A stretch of 64,000 nucleotides of DNA. Origin: Panorpa germanica. Lineage: Eukaryota; Arthropoda; Insecta; Mecoptera; Panorpidae. This document shows, in pieces, positions 11,980 through 27,000 of the stretch (position 1 is its first letter; each line of letters begins with the position of its first letter). The notes under the pieces were generated by a model. It had not been told where the DNA came from, did no database searches, and saw only the letters and a program-made list of their open reading frames with translations. The DNA is taken from the NCBI GenBank assembly GCA_963678705.1, contig OY783206.1, forward strand, positions 15,449,807-15,513,806, given 5' to 3'. The position numbers and the translations under genes are program-made.

Positions 11980-14900
11980 GTCTATTACATTGCTTTTTTG
12001 TAGCTATAAGATTTCACAAGTAACAGCGATTTTTTTAAAAATATTTTCTGATTCTCAGTCAATTTTATATGGAGAATGTTCAAAATAGCGTAAATCGCAT
12101 TATTTTTTCTCAATTCGTCGTTTTAGCACTATTTCAACTTTCTGTGATAAAAACTGTAAAAGTTATGGGATTTTCTTCAAATTTTTATTGGATTTTTGCT
12201 CATAACTCGAATACGCTTCAATAGCAATGTGAACTATAGGCCTAAATCTATGTAAGGAGGCGGTATTCGCACATTGTTCTTTTGTAGCTGTAAGATTTCA
12301 CAAGTAACAGCGATTTTTTTAAAAATATTTTCTGATTCTTAGTCAATTTTATATGGAGAATGTTCAAAATAGCGTAAATCGCATTATTTTTTCTCAATTC
12401 GTCGTTATATCACTATTTCGACTTTCTGTGATAAAAACTGTAAAAGTTATGGGATTTTCTTCAAATTTTTTTTTGGATTTTTGCTCATAACTCGAATACG
12501 CTTCAATAGCAATGTGAACTATAGGCCTAAATCAATGTAAGGAGGCGGTATTCGCACATGTCTAGTACATTGTTTTTTTGTAGCTATAAGATTTCACAAG
12601 TAACAGCGATTTTTTTAAAAATATTTTCTGATTCTCAGTCAATTTTATATGGAGAATGTTCAAAATAGTGTAAATCGCATTCATTTTTCTCAATTCGTCG
12701 TTTTAGCACTATTTCAACTTTTTGTGATAAAAACTGTAAAAGTTATGGGATTTTCTTCAAATTTTTTTTGGATTTTTGCTCATAACTCGAATACGCTTCA
12801 ATAGCAATGTGAACTATAGGCCTAAATCTATGTAAGGAGGCGGTATTCGCACATGTCTAGTACATTGTTTTTTTGTAGCTATAAGATTTCACAAGAAACA
12901 GCGATTTTTTTAAAAATATTTTCTGATTCTTAGTCAATTTTATATGGAGAATGTTCAAAATAGCGTAAATCGCATTATTTTTTCTCAATTCGTCGTTTTA
13001 GCACTATTTCAACTTTCTGTGATAAAAACTGTAAGAGTTATGGGATTTTCATCAAATTTTTTTTGGATTTTTGCTCATAACTCGAATACGCTTCAATAGC
13101 AATGTGAACTATAGGCCTAAATCTATGTAAGGAGGCGGTATTCGCACATGTCTAGTACATTGTTTTTTTGTAGCTATAAGATTTCACAAGTAACAGCGAT
13201 TTTTTTAAAAATATTTTCTGATTCTCAGTCAATATTATATGGAGAATGTTCAAAATAGCGTAAATCGCATTATTTTTTCTCAATTCGTCGTTTTAGCACT
13301 ATTTCAACTTTCTGTGATAAAAACTGTAAAAGTTATGGGATTTTCTTCAAATTTTTTTTGGATTTTTGCTCATAACTCGAATACGCTTCAATAGCAATGT
13401 GAACTATAGGCCTAAATCTATGTAAGGAGGCGGTATTCGCACATGTCTAGTACATTGTTTTTTTGTAGCTATAAGATTTCACAAGTAACAGCGATTTTTT
13501 TTAAAATATTTTCTGATTCTCTGTCAATTTTATATGGAGAATGTTCAAAATAGCGTAAATCGCATTATTTTTTCTCAATTCGTTTAGCACTATTTCAACT
13601 TTCTGTGATAAAAACTGTAAAAGTTATGGGATTTTCTTCAATTTTTTTTTGGATTTTTGCTCATAACTCGAATACGCTGCAATAGCAATGTGAACTATAG
13701 GCCTAAATCTATGTAAGGAGGTGGTATTCGCACATGTCTAGTACATTGTTCTTTTGTAGCTGTAAGATTTCACAAGTAACAGCGATTTTTTTAAAAATAT
13801 TTTCTGATTCTTAGTCAATTTTATATGGAGAATGTTCAAAATAGCGTAAATCGCATTATTTTTTCTCAATTCGTCGTTTTATCACTATTTCGACTTTCTG
13901 TGATAAAAACTGTAAAAGTTATGGGATTTTCTTCAAATTTTTTTTGGATTTTTGCTCATAACTCGAATACTCTTCAGTAGCAATGTGAACTATAGGCCTA
14001 AATCTATGTAAGGAGGCGGTATTCGCACATGTCTAGTACATTCTTTTTTTGTAGCTATAAGATTTCACAAGTAACAGCGATTTTTTTAAAAATATTTTCT
14101 GATTCTCAGTCAATTTTATATGGAGAATGTTCAAAATAGTGTAAATCGCATTCATTTTTCTCAATTCGTCGTTTTAGCACTATTTCAACTTTTTGTGATA
14201 AAAACTGTAAAAGTTATGGGATTTTCTTCAAATTTTTTTTGGATTTTTGCTCATAACTCGAATACGCTTCAATAGCAATGTGAACTATAGGCCTAAATCT
14301 ATGTAAGGAGGCGGTATTCGCACATGTCTAGTACATTGTTTTTTTGTAGCTATAAGATTTCACAAGTAACAGCGATTTTTTTAAAAATATTTTCTGATTC
14401 TTAGTCAATTTTATATGGAGAATGTTCAAAATAGCGTAAATCGCATTATTTTCTCAATTCGTCGTTTTAGCACTATTTCAACTTTCTGTGATAAAAACTG
14501 TAAGAGTTATGGGATTTTCATCAAATTTTTTTTGGATTTTTGCTCATAACTCGAATACGCTTCAATAGCAATGTGAACTATAGGCCTAAATCTATGTAAG
14601 GAGGCGGTATTCGCACATGTCTAGTACATTGTTTTTTTGTAGCTATAAGATTTCACAAGTAACAGCGATTTTTTTAAAAATATTTTCTGATTCTCAGTCA
14701 ATATTATATGGAGAATGTTCAAAATAGCGTAAATCGCATTATTTTTTCTCAATACGTCGTTTTAGCACTATTTCAACTTTCTGTGATAAAAACTGTAAAA
14801 GTTATGGGATTTTCTTCAAATTTTTTTTGGATTTTTGCTCATAACTCGAATACGCTTCAATAGCAATGTGAACTATAGGCCTAAATCTATGTAAGGAGGC

Positions 14901-17260
14901 GGTATTCGCACATGTCTAGTACATTGTTTTTTTGTAGCTATAAGATTTCACAAGTAACAGCGATTTTTTTAAAAATATTTTCTGATTCTCTGTCAATTTT
15001 ATATGGAGAATGTTCAAAATAGCGTAAATCGCATTATTTTTTCTCAATTCGTTTAGCACTATTTCAACTTTCTGTGATAAAAACTGTAAAAGTTATGGGA
15101 TTTTCTTCAATTTTTTTTTGGATTTTTGCTCATAACTCGAATACGCTGCAATAGCAATGTGAACTATAGGCCTAAATCTATGTAAGGAGGTGGTATTCGC
15201 ACATGTCTAGTACATTGTTCTTTTGTAGCTGTAAGATTTCACAAGTAACAGCGATTTTTTTAAAAATATTTTCTGATTCTTAGTCAATTTTATATGGAGA
15301 ATGTTCAAAATAGCGTAAATCGCATTATTTTTTCTCAATTCGTCGTTTTATCACTATTTCGACTTTCTGTGATAAAAACTGTAAAAGTTATGGGATTTTC
15401 TTCAAATTTTTTTTGGATTTTTGCTCATAACTCGAATACGCTTCAGTAGCAATGTGAACTATAGGCCTAAATCTATGTAAGGAGGCGGTATTCGCACATG
15501 TCTAGTACATTGTTTTTTTGTAGCTATAAGATTTCACAAGTAACAGCGATTATTTTTTAAATATTTTCTGATTCTCAGTCAATTTTATATGGAGAATGTT
15601 CAAAATAGCGTTAATCGCATTATTTTTTCTCAATTCGTCGTTTTAGCACTATTTCAACTTTCTGTGATAAAAACTGTAAAAGTTATGGGATTTTCTTCAA
15701 ATTTTTTTTGGATTTTTGCTCATAACTCGAATACGCTTCAATAGCAATGTGAACTATAGGCCTAAATCTATGTAAGGAGGCGGTATTCGCACATGTCTAG
15801 TACATTGTTTTTTTGTAGCTATAAGATTTCACAAGTAACAGCTATTTTTTTTTAAATATTTTCTGATTCTCAGTCAATTTTATATGGAGAATGTTCAAAA
15901 TAGCGTAAATCGCATTATTTTTTCTCAATTCGTCGTTTTAGCACTATTTCAACTTTCTGTGATAAAAACTGTAAAAGTTATGGGATTTTCTTCAATTTTT
16001 TTTTGGATTTTTGCTCATAACTCGAATACGCTTTAATAGCAATGTGAGCTATAGGCCTAAATCTATGTAAGGAGGCGGTATTCGCACATGTCTAGTACAT
16101 TGTTTTTTTGTAGCTATAAGATTTCACAAGTAACAGCGATTATTTTTTAAATATTTTCTGATTCTCAGTCAATTTTATATGGAGAATGTTCAAAATAGCG
16201 TAAATCGCATTATTTTTTCTCAATTCGTCGTTTTAGCACTATTTCAACTTTCTGTGATAAAAACTGTAAAAGTTATGGGATTTTCTTCAAATTTTTTTTG
16301 GATTTTTGCTCGTAACTCGAATACGCTTCAATAGCAATGTGAACTATAGGCCTAAATCTATGTAAGGAGGCGGTATTCGCACATGTGTAGTACATTGTTT
16401 TTTTGTAGCTATAAGATTTCACAAGTAACAGCGATTTTTTTAAAAATATTTTCTGATTCTCAGTCAATTTTATATGGAGAATGTTCAAAATAGCGTAAAT
16501 CGCATTATTTTTCTCAATTCGTCGTTTTAGCACTATTTCAACTTTTTGTGATAGAAACTGTAAGAGTTATGGGATTTTCATCAAATTTTTTTTGGATTTT
16601 TGCTCATAACTCGAATACGCTTCAATAGCAATGTGAAATATAGGCCTAAATCTATGTAAGGAGGCGGTATTCGCACATGTCTAGTACATTGTTCTTTTGT
16701 AGCTGTAAGATTTCACAAGTAACAGCGATTTTTTTAAAAATATTTTCTGATTCTCAGTCAATTTTATATGGAGAATGTTCAAAATAGTGTAAATCGCATT
16801 ATTTTTTCTCAATTCGTCGTTTTAGCACTATTTCAACTTTCTGTGATAAAAACTGTAAAAGTTATGGGATTTTCTTCAAATTTTTTTTGGATTTTTGCTC
16901 ATAACTCGAATACGCTTCAATAGCAATGTGAACTATAGGCCTAAATCTATGTAAGGAGGCGGTATTCGCACATGTCTAGTACATTGTTTTTTTGTAGCTA
17001 TAAGATTTCACAAGTAACAGCGATTTTTTTTAAAATATTTTCTGATTCTCTGTCAATTTTATATGGAGAATGTTCAAAATAGCGTAAATCGCATTATTTT
17101 TTCTCAATTCGTTTAGCACTATTATAACTTTCTGTGATAAAAACTGTAAAAGTTATGGGATTTTCTTCAATTTTTTTTTGGATTTTTGCTCATAACTCGA
17201 ATACGCTGCAATAGCAATGTGAACTATAGGCCTAAATCTATGTAAGGAGGCGGTATTCGC
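11980..17260 (+). repeat. Long superblock of the satellite, first copy
   Basis: This segment matches the one starting at 28751 with a constant offset of about 16,770 bp (57 monomers). Shared private markers are GTCTATTACATTGC (11980 and 28751), ATACTCTTCAGTAGC (TCTTCAG at 13971 and 30741), AATACGTCG (about 14751 and 31521) and ACATCTCTAG (17261 and 34326, where the offset has grown by one monomer to 17,065). The superblock therefore duplicated as a multi-kilobase unit, with one monomer gained or lost near 15.5/32.3 kb. Confidence 0.8.
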
Positions 17261-20200
17261 ACATCTCTAGTACATTGTTTTTTTGTAGCTATAAGATTTC
17301 ACAAGTAACAGCGATTTTTTTAAAAATATTTTCTGATTCTCAGTCATTTTTATATGGAGAATGTTCAAAATAGCATAAATCGCATTATATTTTCTCAATT
17401 CGTCGTTTTAGCACTATTTCAACTTTCTGTGATAAAAACTGTAAAAGTTATGGGATTTTCATCAAATTTTTTTTGGATTTTTGCTCATAACTCGAATACG
17501 CTTCAATAGCAATGTGAACTATAGGCCTAAATCTATGTAAGGAGGCGGTATTCGCACATGTCTAGTACATTGTTTTTTTGTAGCTATAAGATTTCACAAG
17601 TAACAGCGATTTTTTTTTAAATATTTTCTGATTCTCAGTCAATTTTATATGGAGAATGTTCAAAATAGCGTTAATCGCATTATTTTTTCTCAATTCGTCG
17701 TTTTAGCACTATTTCAACTTTCTGTGATAAAAACTGTAAAAGTTATGGGATTTTCTTCAAATTTTTTTTGGATTTTTGCTCATAACTCGAATACGCTTCA
17801 ATAGCAATGTGAACTATAGGCCTAAATCTATGTAAGGAGGCGGTATTCGCACATGTCTAGTACATTGTTTTTTTGTAGCTATAAGATTTCACAAGTAACA
17901 GCTATTTTTTTTTAAATATTTTCTGATTCTCAGTCAATTTTATATGGAGAATGTTCAAAATAGCGTAAATCGCATTATTTTTTCTCAATTCGTCGTTTTA
18001 GCACTATTTCAACTTTCTGTGATAAAAACTGTAAAAGTTATGGGATTTTCTTCAATTTTTTTTTGGATTTTTGCTCATAACTCGAATACGCTTTAATAGC
18101 AATGTGAGCTATAGGCCTAAATCTATGTAAGGAGGCGGTATTCGCACATGTCTAGTACATTGTTTTTTTGTAGCTATAAGATTTCACAAGTAACAGCGAT
18201 TATTTTTTAAATATTTTCTGATTCTCAGTCAATTTTATATGGAGAATGTTCAAAATAGCGTAAATCGCATTATTTTTTCTCAATTCGTCGTTTTAGCACT
18301 ATTTCAACTTTCTGTGATAAAAACTGTAAAAGTTATGGGATTTTCTTCAAATTTTTTTTGGATTTTTGCTCGTAACTCGAATACGCTTCAATAGCAATGT
18401 GAACTATAGGCCTAAATCTATGTAAGGAGGCGGTATTCGCACATGTGTAGTACATTGTTTTTTTGTAGCTATAAGATTTCACAAGTAACAGCGATTTTTT
18501 TAAAAATATTTTCTGATTCTCAGTCAATTTTATATGGAGAATGTTCAAAATAGCGTAAATCGCATTATTTTTTCTCAATTCGTTTAGCACTATTTCAACT
18601 TTCTGTGATAAAAACTGTAAAAGTTATGGGATTTTCTTCAATTTTTTTTTGGATTTTTGCTCATAACTCGAATACGCTGCAATAGCAATGTGAACTATAG
18701 GCCTAAATCTATGTAAGGAGGTGGTATTCGCACATGTCTAGTACATTGTTCTTTTGTAGCTGTAAGATTTCACAAGTAACAGCGATTTTTTTAAAAATAT
18801 TTTCTGATTCTTAGTCAATTTTATATGGAGAATGTTCAAAATAGCGTAAATCGCATTATTTTTTCTCAATTCGTCGTTTTATCACTATTTCGACTTTCTG
18901 TGATAAAAACTGTAAAAGTTATGGGATTTTCTTCAAATTTTTTTTGGATTTTTGCTCATAACTCGAATACGCTTCAGTAGCAATGTGAACTATAGGCCTA
19001 AATCTATGTAAGGAGGCGGTATTCGCACATGTCTAGTACATTCTTTTTTTGTAGCTATAAGATTTCACAAGTAACAGCGATTTTTTTAAAAATATTTTCT
19101 GATTCTCAGTCAATTTTATATGGAGAATGTTCAAAATAGCGTAAATCGCATTATTTTTTCTCAATTCGTCGTTTTAGCACTATTTCAACTTTCTGTGATA
19201 AAAACTGTAAAAGTTATGGGATTTTCTTCAAATTTTTATTGGATTTTTGCTCATAACTCGAATACGCTTCAATAGCAATGTGAACTATAGGCCTAAATCT
19301 ATGTAAGGAGGCGGTATTCGCACATGTCTAGTACATTGTTCTTTTGTAGCTGTAAGATTTCACAAGTAACAGCGATTTTTTTAAAAATATTTTCTGATTC
19401 TTAGTCAATTTTATATGGAGAATGTTCAAAATAGCGTAAATCGCATTATTTTTTCTCAATTCGTCGTTATATCACTATTTCGACTTTCTGTGATAAAAAC
19501 TGTAAAAGTTATGGGATTTTCTTCAAATTTTTTTTGGATTTTTGCTCATAACTCGAATACGCTTCAATAGCAATGTGAACTATAGGCCTAAATCTATGTA
19601 AGGAGGCGGTATTCGCACATGTCTAGTACATTGTTTTTTTGTAGCTATAAGATTTCACAAGTAACAGCGATTTTTTTAAAAATATTTTCTGATTCTCAGT
19701 CAATTTTATATGGAGAATGTTCAAAATAGTGTAAATCGCATTATTTTTTCTCAATTCGTCGTTTTAGCACTATTTCAACTTTTTGTGATAAAAACTGTAA
19801 AAGTTATGGGATTTTCTTCAAATTTCTTTTGGATTTTTGCTCATAACTCGAATACGCTTCAATAGCAATGTGAACTATAGGCCTAAATCTATGTAAGGAG
19901 GCGGTATTCGCACATGTCTAGTACATTGTTTTTTTGTAGCTATAAGATTTCACAAGTAACAGCGATTTTTTTAAAAATATTTTCTGATTCTCAGTCAATT
20001 TTATATGGAGAATGTTCAAAATAGCGTAAATCGCATTATTTTTTCTCAATTCGTCGTTTTAGCACTATTTCAACTTTCTGTGATAAAAACTGTAAAAGTT
20101 ATGGGATTTTCTTCAATTTTTTTTTGGATTTTTGCTCATAACTCGAATACGCTTTAATAGCAATGTGAGCTATAGGCTTAAATCTATGTAAGGAGGCGGT

Positions 20201-21096
20201 ATTCGCACATGTCTAGTACATTGTTTTTTTGTAGCTATAAGATTTCACAAGTAACAGCGATTTTTTTTTAAATATTTTCTGATTCTCAGTCAATTTTATA
20301 TGGAGAATGTTCAAAATAGCGTAAATCGTATTATTTTTTCTCAATTCGACGTTTTAGCACTATTTCAACTTTCTGTGATAAAAACTGTAAAAGTTATGGG
20401 ATTTTCTTCAAATTTTTTTTGGATTTTTGCCCGTAACTCGAATACGCTTCAATAGCAATGTGAACTATAGGCCTAAATCTATGTAAGGAGGCGGTATTCG
20501 CACATGTGTAGTACATTGTTTTTTTGTAGCTATAAGATTTCACAAGTAACAGCGATTTTTTTAAAAATATTTTCTGATTCTCAGTCAATTTTATATGGAG
20601 AATGTTCAAAATAGCGTAAATCGCATTATTTTTTCTCAATTCGTCGTTTTAGCACTATTTCAACTTTCTGTGATAAAAACTGTAAAAGTTATGGGATTTT
20701 CTTCAAATTTTTTTTGGATTTTTGCTCATAACTCTAATACGCTTCAATAGCAATGAGAACTATAGGCCTAAATCTATGTAAGGAGGTGGTATTCGCACAT
20801 GTCTAGTACATTGTTTTTTTGTAGCTGTAAGATTTCACAAGTAACAGTGATTTTTTTAAAAAATATTTTCTGATTCTCAGTCAATTTTATATGGAGAATG
20901 TTCAAAATAGCGTAAATCGCATTATATTTTCTCAATTCGTCGTTTTAGCACTATTTCAACTTTCTGTGATAAAAACTGTAAAAGTTATGGGATTTTCATC
21001 AAATTTTTTTTGGATTTTTGCTCATAACTCGAATACGCTTCAATAGCAATGTGAACTGTAGGCCTAAATCTATGTAAGGAGGCGGTATTCGCACAT

Positions 21097-24000
21097 GTCT
21101 ATTACATTGCTTTTTTGTAGCTATAAGATTTCACAAGTAACAGCGATTTTTTTAAAAATATTTTCTGATTCTCAGTCAATTTTATATGGAGAATGTTCAA
21201 AATAGCGTAAATCGCATTATTTTTTCTCAATTCGTCGTTTTAGCACTATTTCAACTTTCTGTGATAAAAACTGTAAAAGTTATGGGATTTTCTTCAAATT
21301 TTTATTGGATTTTTGCTCATAACTCGAATACGCTTCAATAGCAATGTGAACTATAGGCCTAAATCTATGTAAGGAGGCGGTATTCGCACATTGTTCTTTT
21401 GTAGCTGTAAGATTTCACAAGTAACAGCGATTTTTTTAAAAATATTTTCTGATTCTTAGTCAATTTTATATGGAGAATGTTCAAAATAGCGTAAATCGCA
21501 TTATTTTTTCTCAATTCGTCGTTATATCACTATTTCGACTTTCTGTGATAAAAACTGTAAAAGTTATGGGATTCTCTTCAAATTTTTTTTGGATTTTTGC
21601 TCATAACTCGAATACGCTTCAATAGCAATGTGAACTATAGGCCTAAATCAATGTAAGGAGGCGGTATTCGCACATGTCTAGTACATTGTTTTTTTGTAGC
21701 TATAAGATTTCACAAGTAACAGCGATTTTTTTAAAAATATTTTCTGATTCTCAGTCAATTTTATATGGAGAATGTTCAAAATAGTGTAAATCGCATTCAT
21801 TTTTCTCAATTCGTCGTTTTAGCACTATTTCAACTTTTTGTGATAAAAACTGTAAAAGTTATGGGATTTTCTTCAAATTTTTTTTGGATTTTTGCTCATA
21901 ACTCGAATACGCTTCAATAGCAATGTGAACTATAGGCCTAAATCTATGTAAGGAGGCGGTATTCGCACATGTCTAGTACATTGTTTTTTTGTAGCTATAA
22001 GATTTCACAAGAAACAGCGATTTTTTTAAAAATATTTTCTGATTCTTAGTCAATTTTATATGGAGAATGTTCAAAATAGCGTAAATCGCATTATTTTTTC
22101 TCAATTCGTCGTTTTAGCACTATTTCAACTTTCTGTGATAAAAACTGTAAGAGTTATGGGATTTTCATCAAATTTTTTTTGGATTTTTGCTCATAACTCG
22201 AATACGCTTCAATAGCAATGTGAACTATAGGCCTAAATCTATGTAAGGAGGCGGTATTCGCACATGTCTAGTACATTGTTTTTTTGTAGCTATAAGATTT
22301 CACAAGTAACAGCGATTTTTTTAAAAATATTTTCTGATTCTCAGTCAATATTATATGGAGAATGTTCAAAATAGCGTAAATCGCATTATTTTTTCTCAAT
22401 TTGTCGTTTTAGCACTATTTCAACTTTCTGTGATAAAAACTGTAAAAGTTATGGGATTTTCTTCAAATTTTTTTTGGATTTTTGCTCATAACTCGAATAC
22501 GCTTCAATAGCAATGTGAACTATAGGCCTAAATCTATGTAAGGAGGCGGTATTCGCACATGTCTAGTACATTGTTTTTTTGTAGCTATAAGATTTCACAA
22601 GTAACAGCGATTTTTTTTAAAATATTTTCTGATTCTCTGTCAATTTTATATGGAGAATGTTCAAAATAGCGTAAATCGCATTATTTTTTCTCAATTCGTT
22701 TAGCACTATTTCAACTTTCTGTGATAAAAACTGTAAAAGTTATGGGATTTTCTTCAATTTTTTTTTGGATTTTTGCTCATAACTCGAATACGCTGCAATA
22801 GCAATGTGAACTATAGGCCTAAATCTATGTAAGGAGGTGGTATTCGCACATGTCTAGTACATTGTTCTTTTGTAGCTGTAAGATTTCACAAGTAACAGCG
22901 ATTTTTTTAAAATATTTTCTGATTCTTATTCAATTTTATATGGAGAATGTTCAAAATAGCGTAAATCGCATTATTTTTTCTCAATTAGTCGTTTTATCAC
23001 TATTTCGACTTTCTGTGATAAAAACTGTAAAAGTTATGGGATTTTCTTCAAATTTTTTTTGGATTTTTGCTCATAACTCGAATACGCTTCAGTAGCAATG
23101 TGAACTATAGGCCTAAATCTATGTAAGGAGGCGGTATTCGCACATGTCTAGTACATTCTTTTTTTGTAGCTATAAGATTTCACAAGTAACAGCGATTTTT
23201 TTAAAAATATTTTCTGATTCTCAGTCAATTTTATATGGAGAATGTTCAAAATAGCGTAAATCGCATTATTTTTTCTCAATTCGTCGTTTTAGCACTATTT
23301 CAACTTTCTGTGATAAAAACTGTAAAAGTTATGGGATTTTCTTCAAATTTTTATTGGATTTTTGCTCATAACTCGAATACGCTTCAATAGCAATGTGAAC
23401 TATAGGCCTAAATCTATGTAAGGAGGCGGTATTCGCACATGTCTAGTACATTGTTCTTTTGTAGCTGTAAGATTTCACAAGTAACAGCGATTTTTTTAAA
23501 AATATTTTCTGATTCTTAGTCAATTTTATATGGAGAATGTTCAAAATAGCGTAAATCGCATTATTTTTTCTCAATTCGTCGTTATATCACTATTTCGACT
23601 TTCTGTGATAAAAACTGTAAAAGTTATGGGATTTTCTTCAAATTTTTTTTGGATTTTTGCTCATAACTCGAATACGCTTCAATAGCAATGTGAACTATAG
23701 GCCTAAATCTATGTAAGGAGGCGGTATTCGCACATGTCTAGTACATTGTTTTTTTGTAGCTATAAGATTTCACAAGTAACAGCGATTTTTTTAAAAATAT
23801 TTTCTGATTCTCAGTCAATTTTATATGGAGAATGTTCAAAATAGTGTAAATCGCATTATTTTTTCTCAATTCGTCGTTTTAGCACTATTTCAACTTTTTG
23901 TGATAAAAACTGTAAAAGTTATGGGATTTTCTTCAAATTTCTTTTGGATTTTTGCTCATAACTCGAATACGCTTCAATAGCAATGTGAACTATAGGCCTA

Positions 24001-27000
24001 AATCTATGTAAGGAGGCGGTATTCGCACATGTCTAGTACATTGTTTTTTTGTAGCTATAAGATTTCACAAGTAACAGCGATTTTTTTAAAAATATTTTCT
24101 GATTCTCAGTCAATTTTATATGGAGAATGTTCAAAATAGCGTAAATCGCATTATTTTTTCTCAATTCGTCGTTTTAGCACTATTTCAACTTTCTGTGATA
24201 AAAACTGTAAAAGTTATGGGATTTTCTTCAATTTTTTTTTGGATTTTTGCTCATAACTCGAATACGCTTTAATAGCAATGTGAGCTATAGGCTTAAATCT
24301 ATGTAAGGAGGCGGTATTCGCACATGTCTAGTACATTGTTTTTTTGTAGCTATAAGATTTCACAAGTAACAGCGATTTTTTTTAAATATTTTCTGATTCT
24401 CAGTCAATTTTATATGGAGAATGTTCAAAATAGCGTAAATCGTATTATTTTTTCTCAATTCGACGTTTTAGCACTATTTCAACTTTCTGTGATAAAAACT
24501 GTAAAAGTTATGGGATTTTCTTCAAATTTTTTTTGGATTTTTGCTCGTAACTCGAATACGCTTCAATAGCAATGTGAACTATAGGCCTAAATCTATGTAA
24601 GGAGGCGGTATTCGCACATGTGTAGTACATTGTTTTTTTGTAGCTATAAGATTTCATAAGTAACAGCGATTTTTTTAAAAATATTTTCTGATTCTCAGTC
24701 AATTTTATATGGAGAATGTTCAAAATAGCGTAAATCGCATTATTTTTTCTCAATTCGTCGTTTTAGCACTATTTCAACTTTCTGTGATAAAAACTGTAAA
24801 AGTTATGGGATTTTCTTCAAATTTTTTTTGGATTATTGCTCATAACTCTAATACGCTTCAATAGCAATGAGAACTATAGGCCTAAATCTATGTAAGGAGG
24901 TGGTATTCGCACATGTCTAGTACATTGTTTTTTTGTAGCTGTAAGATTTCACAAGTAACAGTGATTTTTTTAAAAAATATTTTCTGATTCTCAGTCAATT
25001 TTATATGGAGAATGTTCAAAATAGCGTAAATCGCATTATATTTTCTCAATTCGTCGTTTTAGCACTATTTCAACTTTCTGTGATAAAAACTGTAAAAGTT
25101 ATGGGATTTTCATCAAATTTTTTTTGGATTTTTGCTCATAACTCGAATACGCTTCAATAGCAATGTGAACTGTAGGCCTAAATCTATGTAAGGAGGCGGT
25201 ATTCGCACATGTCTATTACATTGCTTTTTTGTAGCTATAAGATTTCACAAGTAACAGCGATTTTTTTAAAAATATTTTCTGATTCTCAGTCAATTTTATA
25301 TGGAGAATGTTCAAAATAGCGTAAATCGCATTATTTTTTCTCAATTCGTCGTTTTAGCACTATTTCAACTTTCTGTGATAAAAACTGTAAAAGTTATGGG
25401 ATTTTCTTCAAATTTTTTTTGGATTTTTGCTCATAACTCGAATACGCTTCAATAGCAATGTGAACTATAGGCCTAAATCAATGTAAGGAGGCGGTATTCG
25501 CACATGTCTAGTACATTGTTTTTTTGTAGCTATAAGATTTCACAAGTAACAGCGATTTTTTTAAAAATATTTTCTGATTCTCAGTCAATTTTATATGGAG
25601 AATGTTCAAAATAGTGTAAATCGCATTCATTTTTCTCAATTCGTCGTTTTAGCACTATTTCAACTTTTTGTGATAAAAACTGTAAAAGTTATGGGATTTT
25701 CTTCAAATTTTTTTTGGATTTTTGCTCATAACTCGAATACGCTTCAATAGCAATGTGAACTATAGGCCTAAATCTATGTAAGGAGGCGGTATTCGCACAT
25801 GTCTAGTACATTGTTTTTTTGTAGCTATAAGATTTCACAAGAAACAGCGATTTTTTTAAAAATATTTTCTGATTCTTAGTCAATTTTATATGGAGAATGT
25901 TCAAAATAGCGTAAATCGCATTATTTTTTCTCAATTCGTCGTTTTAGCACTATTTCAACTTTCTGTGATAAAAACTGTAAGAGTTATGGGATTTTCATCA
26001 AATTTTTTTTGGATTTTTGCTCATAACTCGAATACGCTTCAATAGCAATGTGAACTATAGGCCTAAATCTATGTAAGGAGGCGGTATTCGCACATGTCTA
26101 GTACATTGTTTTTTTGTAGCTATAAGATTTCACAAGTAACAGCGATTTTTTTAAAAATATTTTCTGATTCTCAGTCAATATTATATGGAGAATGTTCAAA
26201 ATAGCGTAAATCGCATTATTTTTTCTCAATTCGTCGTTTTAGCACTATTTCAACTTTCTGTGATAAAAACTGTAAAAGTTATGGGATTTTCTTCAATTTT
26301 TTTTTGGATTTTTGCTCATAACTCGAATACGCTGCAATAGCAATGTGAACTATAGGCCTAAATCTATGTAAGGAGGTGGTATTCGCACATGTCTAGTACA
26401 TTGTTCTTTTGTAGCTGTAAGATTTCACAAGTAACAGCGATTTTTTTAAAAATATTTTCTGATTCTTATTCAATTTTATATGGAGAATGTTCAAAATAGC
26501 GTAAATCGCATTATTTTTTCTCAATTAGTCGTTTTATCACTATTTCGACTTTCTGTGATAAAAACTGTAAAAGTTATGGGATTTTCTTCAAATTTTTTTT
26601 GGATTTTTGCTCATAACTCGAATACGCTTCAGTAGCAATGTGAACTATAGGCCTAAATCTATGTAAGGAGGCGGTATTCGCACATGTCTAGTACATTCTT
26701 TTTTTGTAGCTATAAGATTTCACAAGTAACAGCGATTTTTTTAAAAATATTTTCTGATTCTCAGTCAATTTTATATGGAGAATGTTCAAAATAGCGTAAA
26801 TCGCATTATTTTTTCTCAATTCGTCGTTTTAGCACTATTTCAACTTTCTGTGATAAAAACTGTAAAAGTTATGGGATTTTCTTCAAATTTTTATTGGATT
26901 TTTGCTCATAACTCGAATACGCTTCAATAGCAATGTGAACTATAGGCCTAAATCTATGTAAGGAGGCGGTATTCGCACATGTCTAGTACATTGTTCTTTT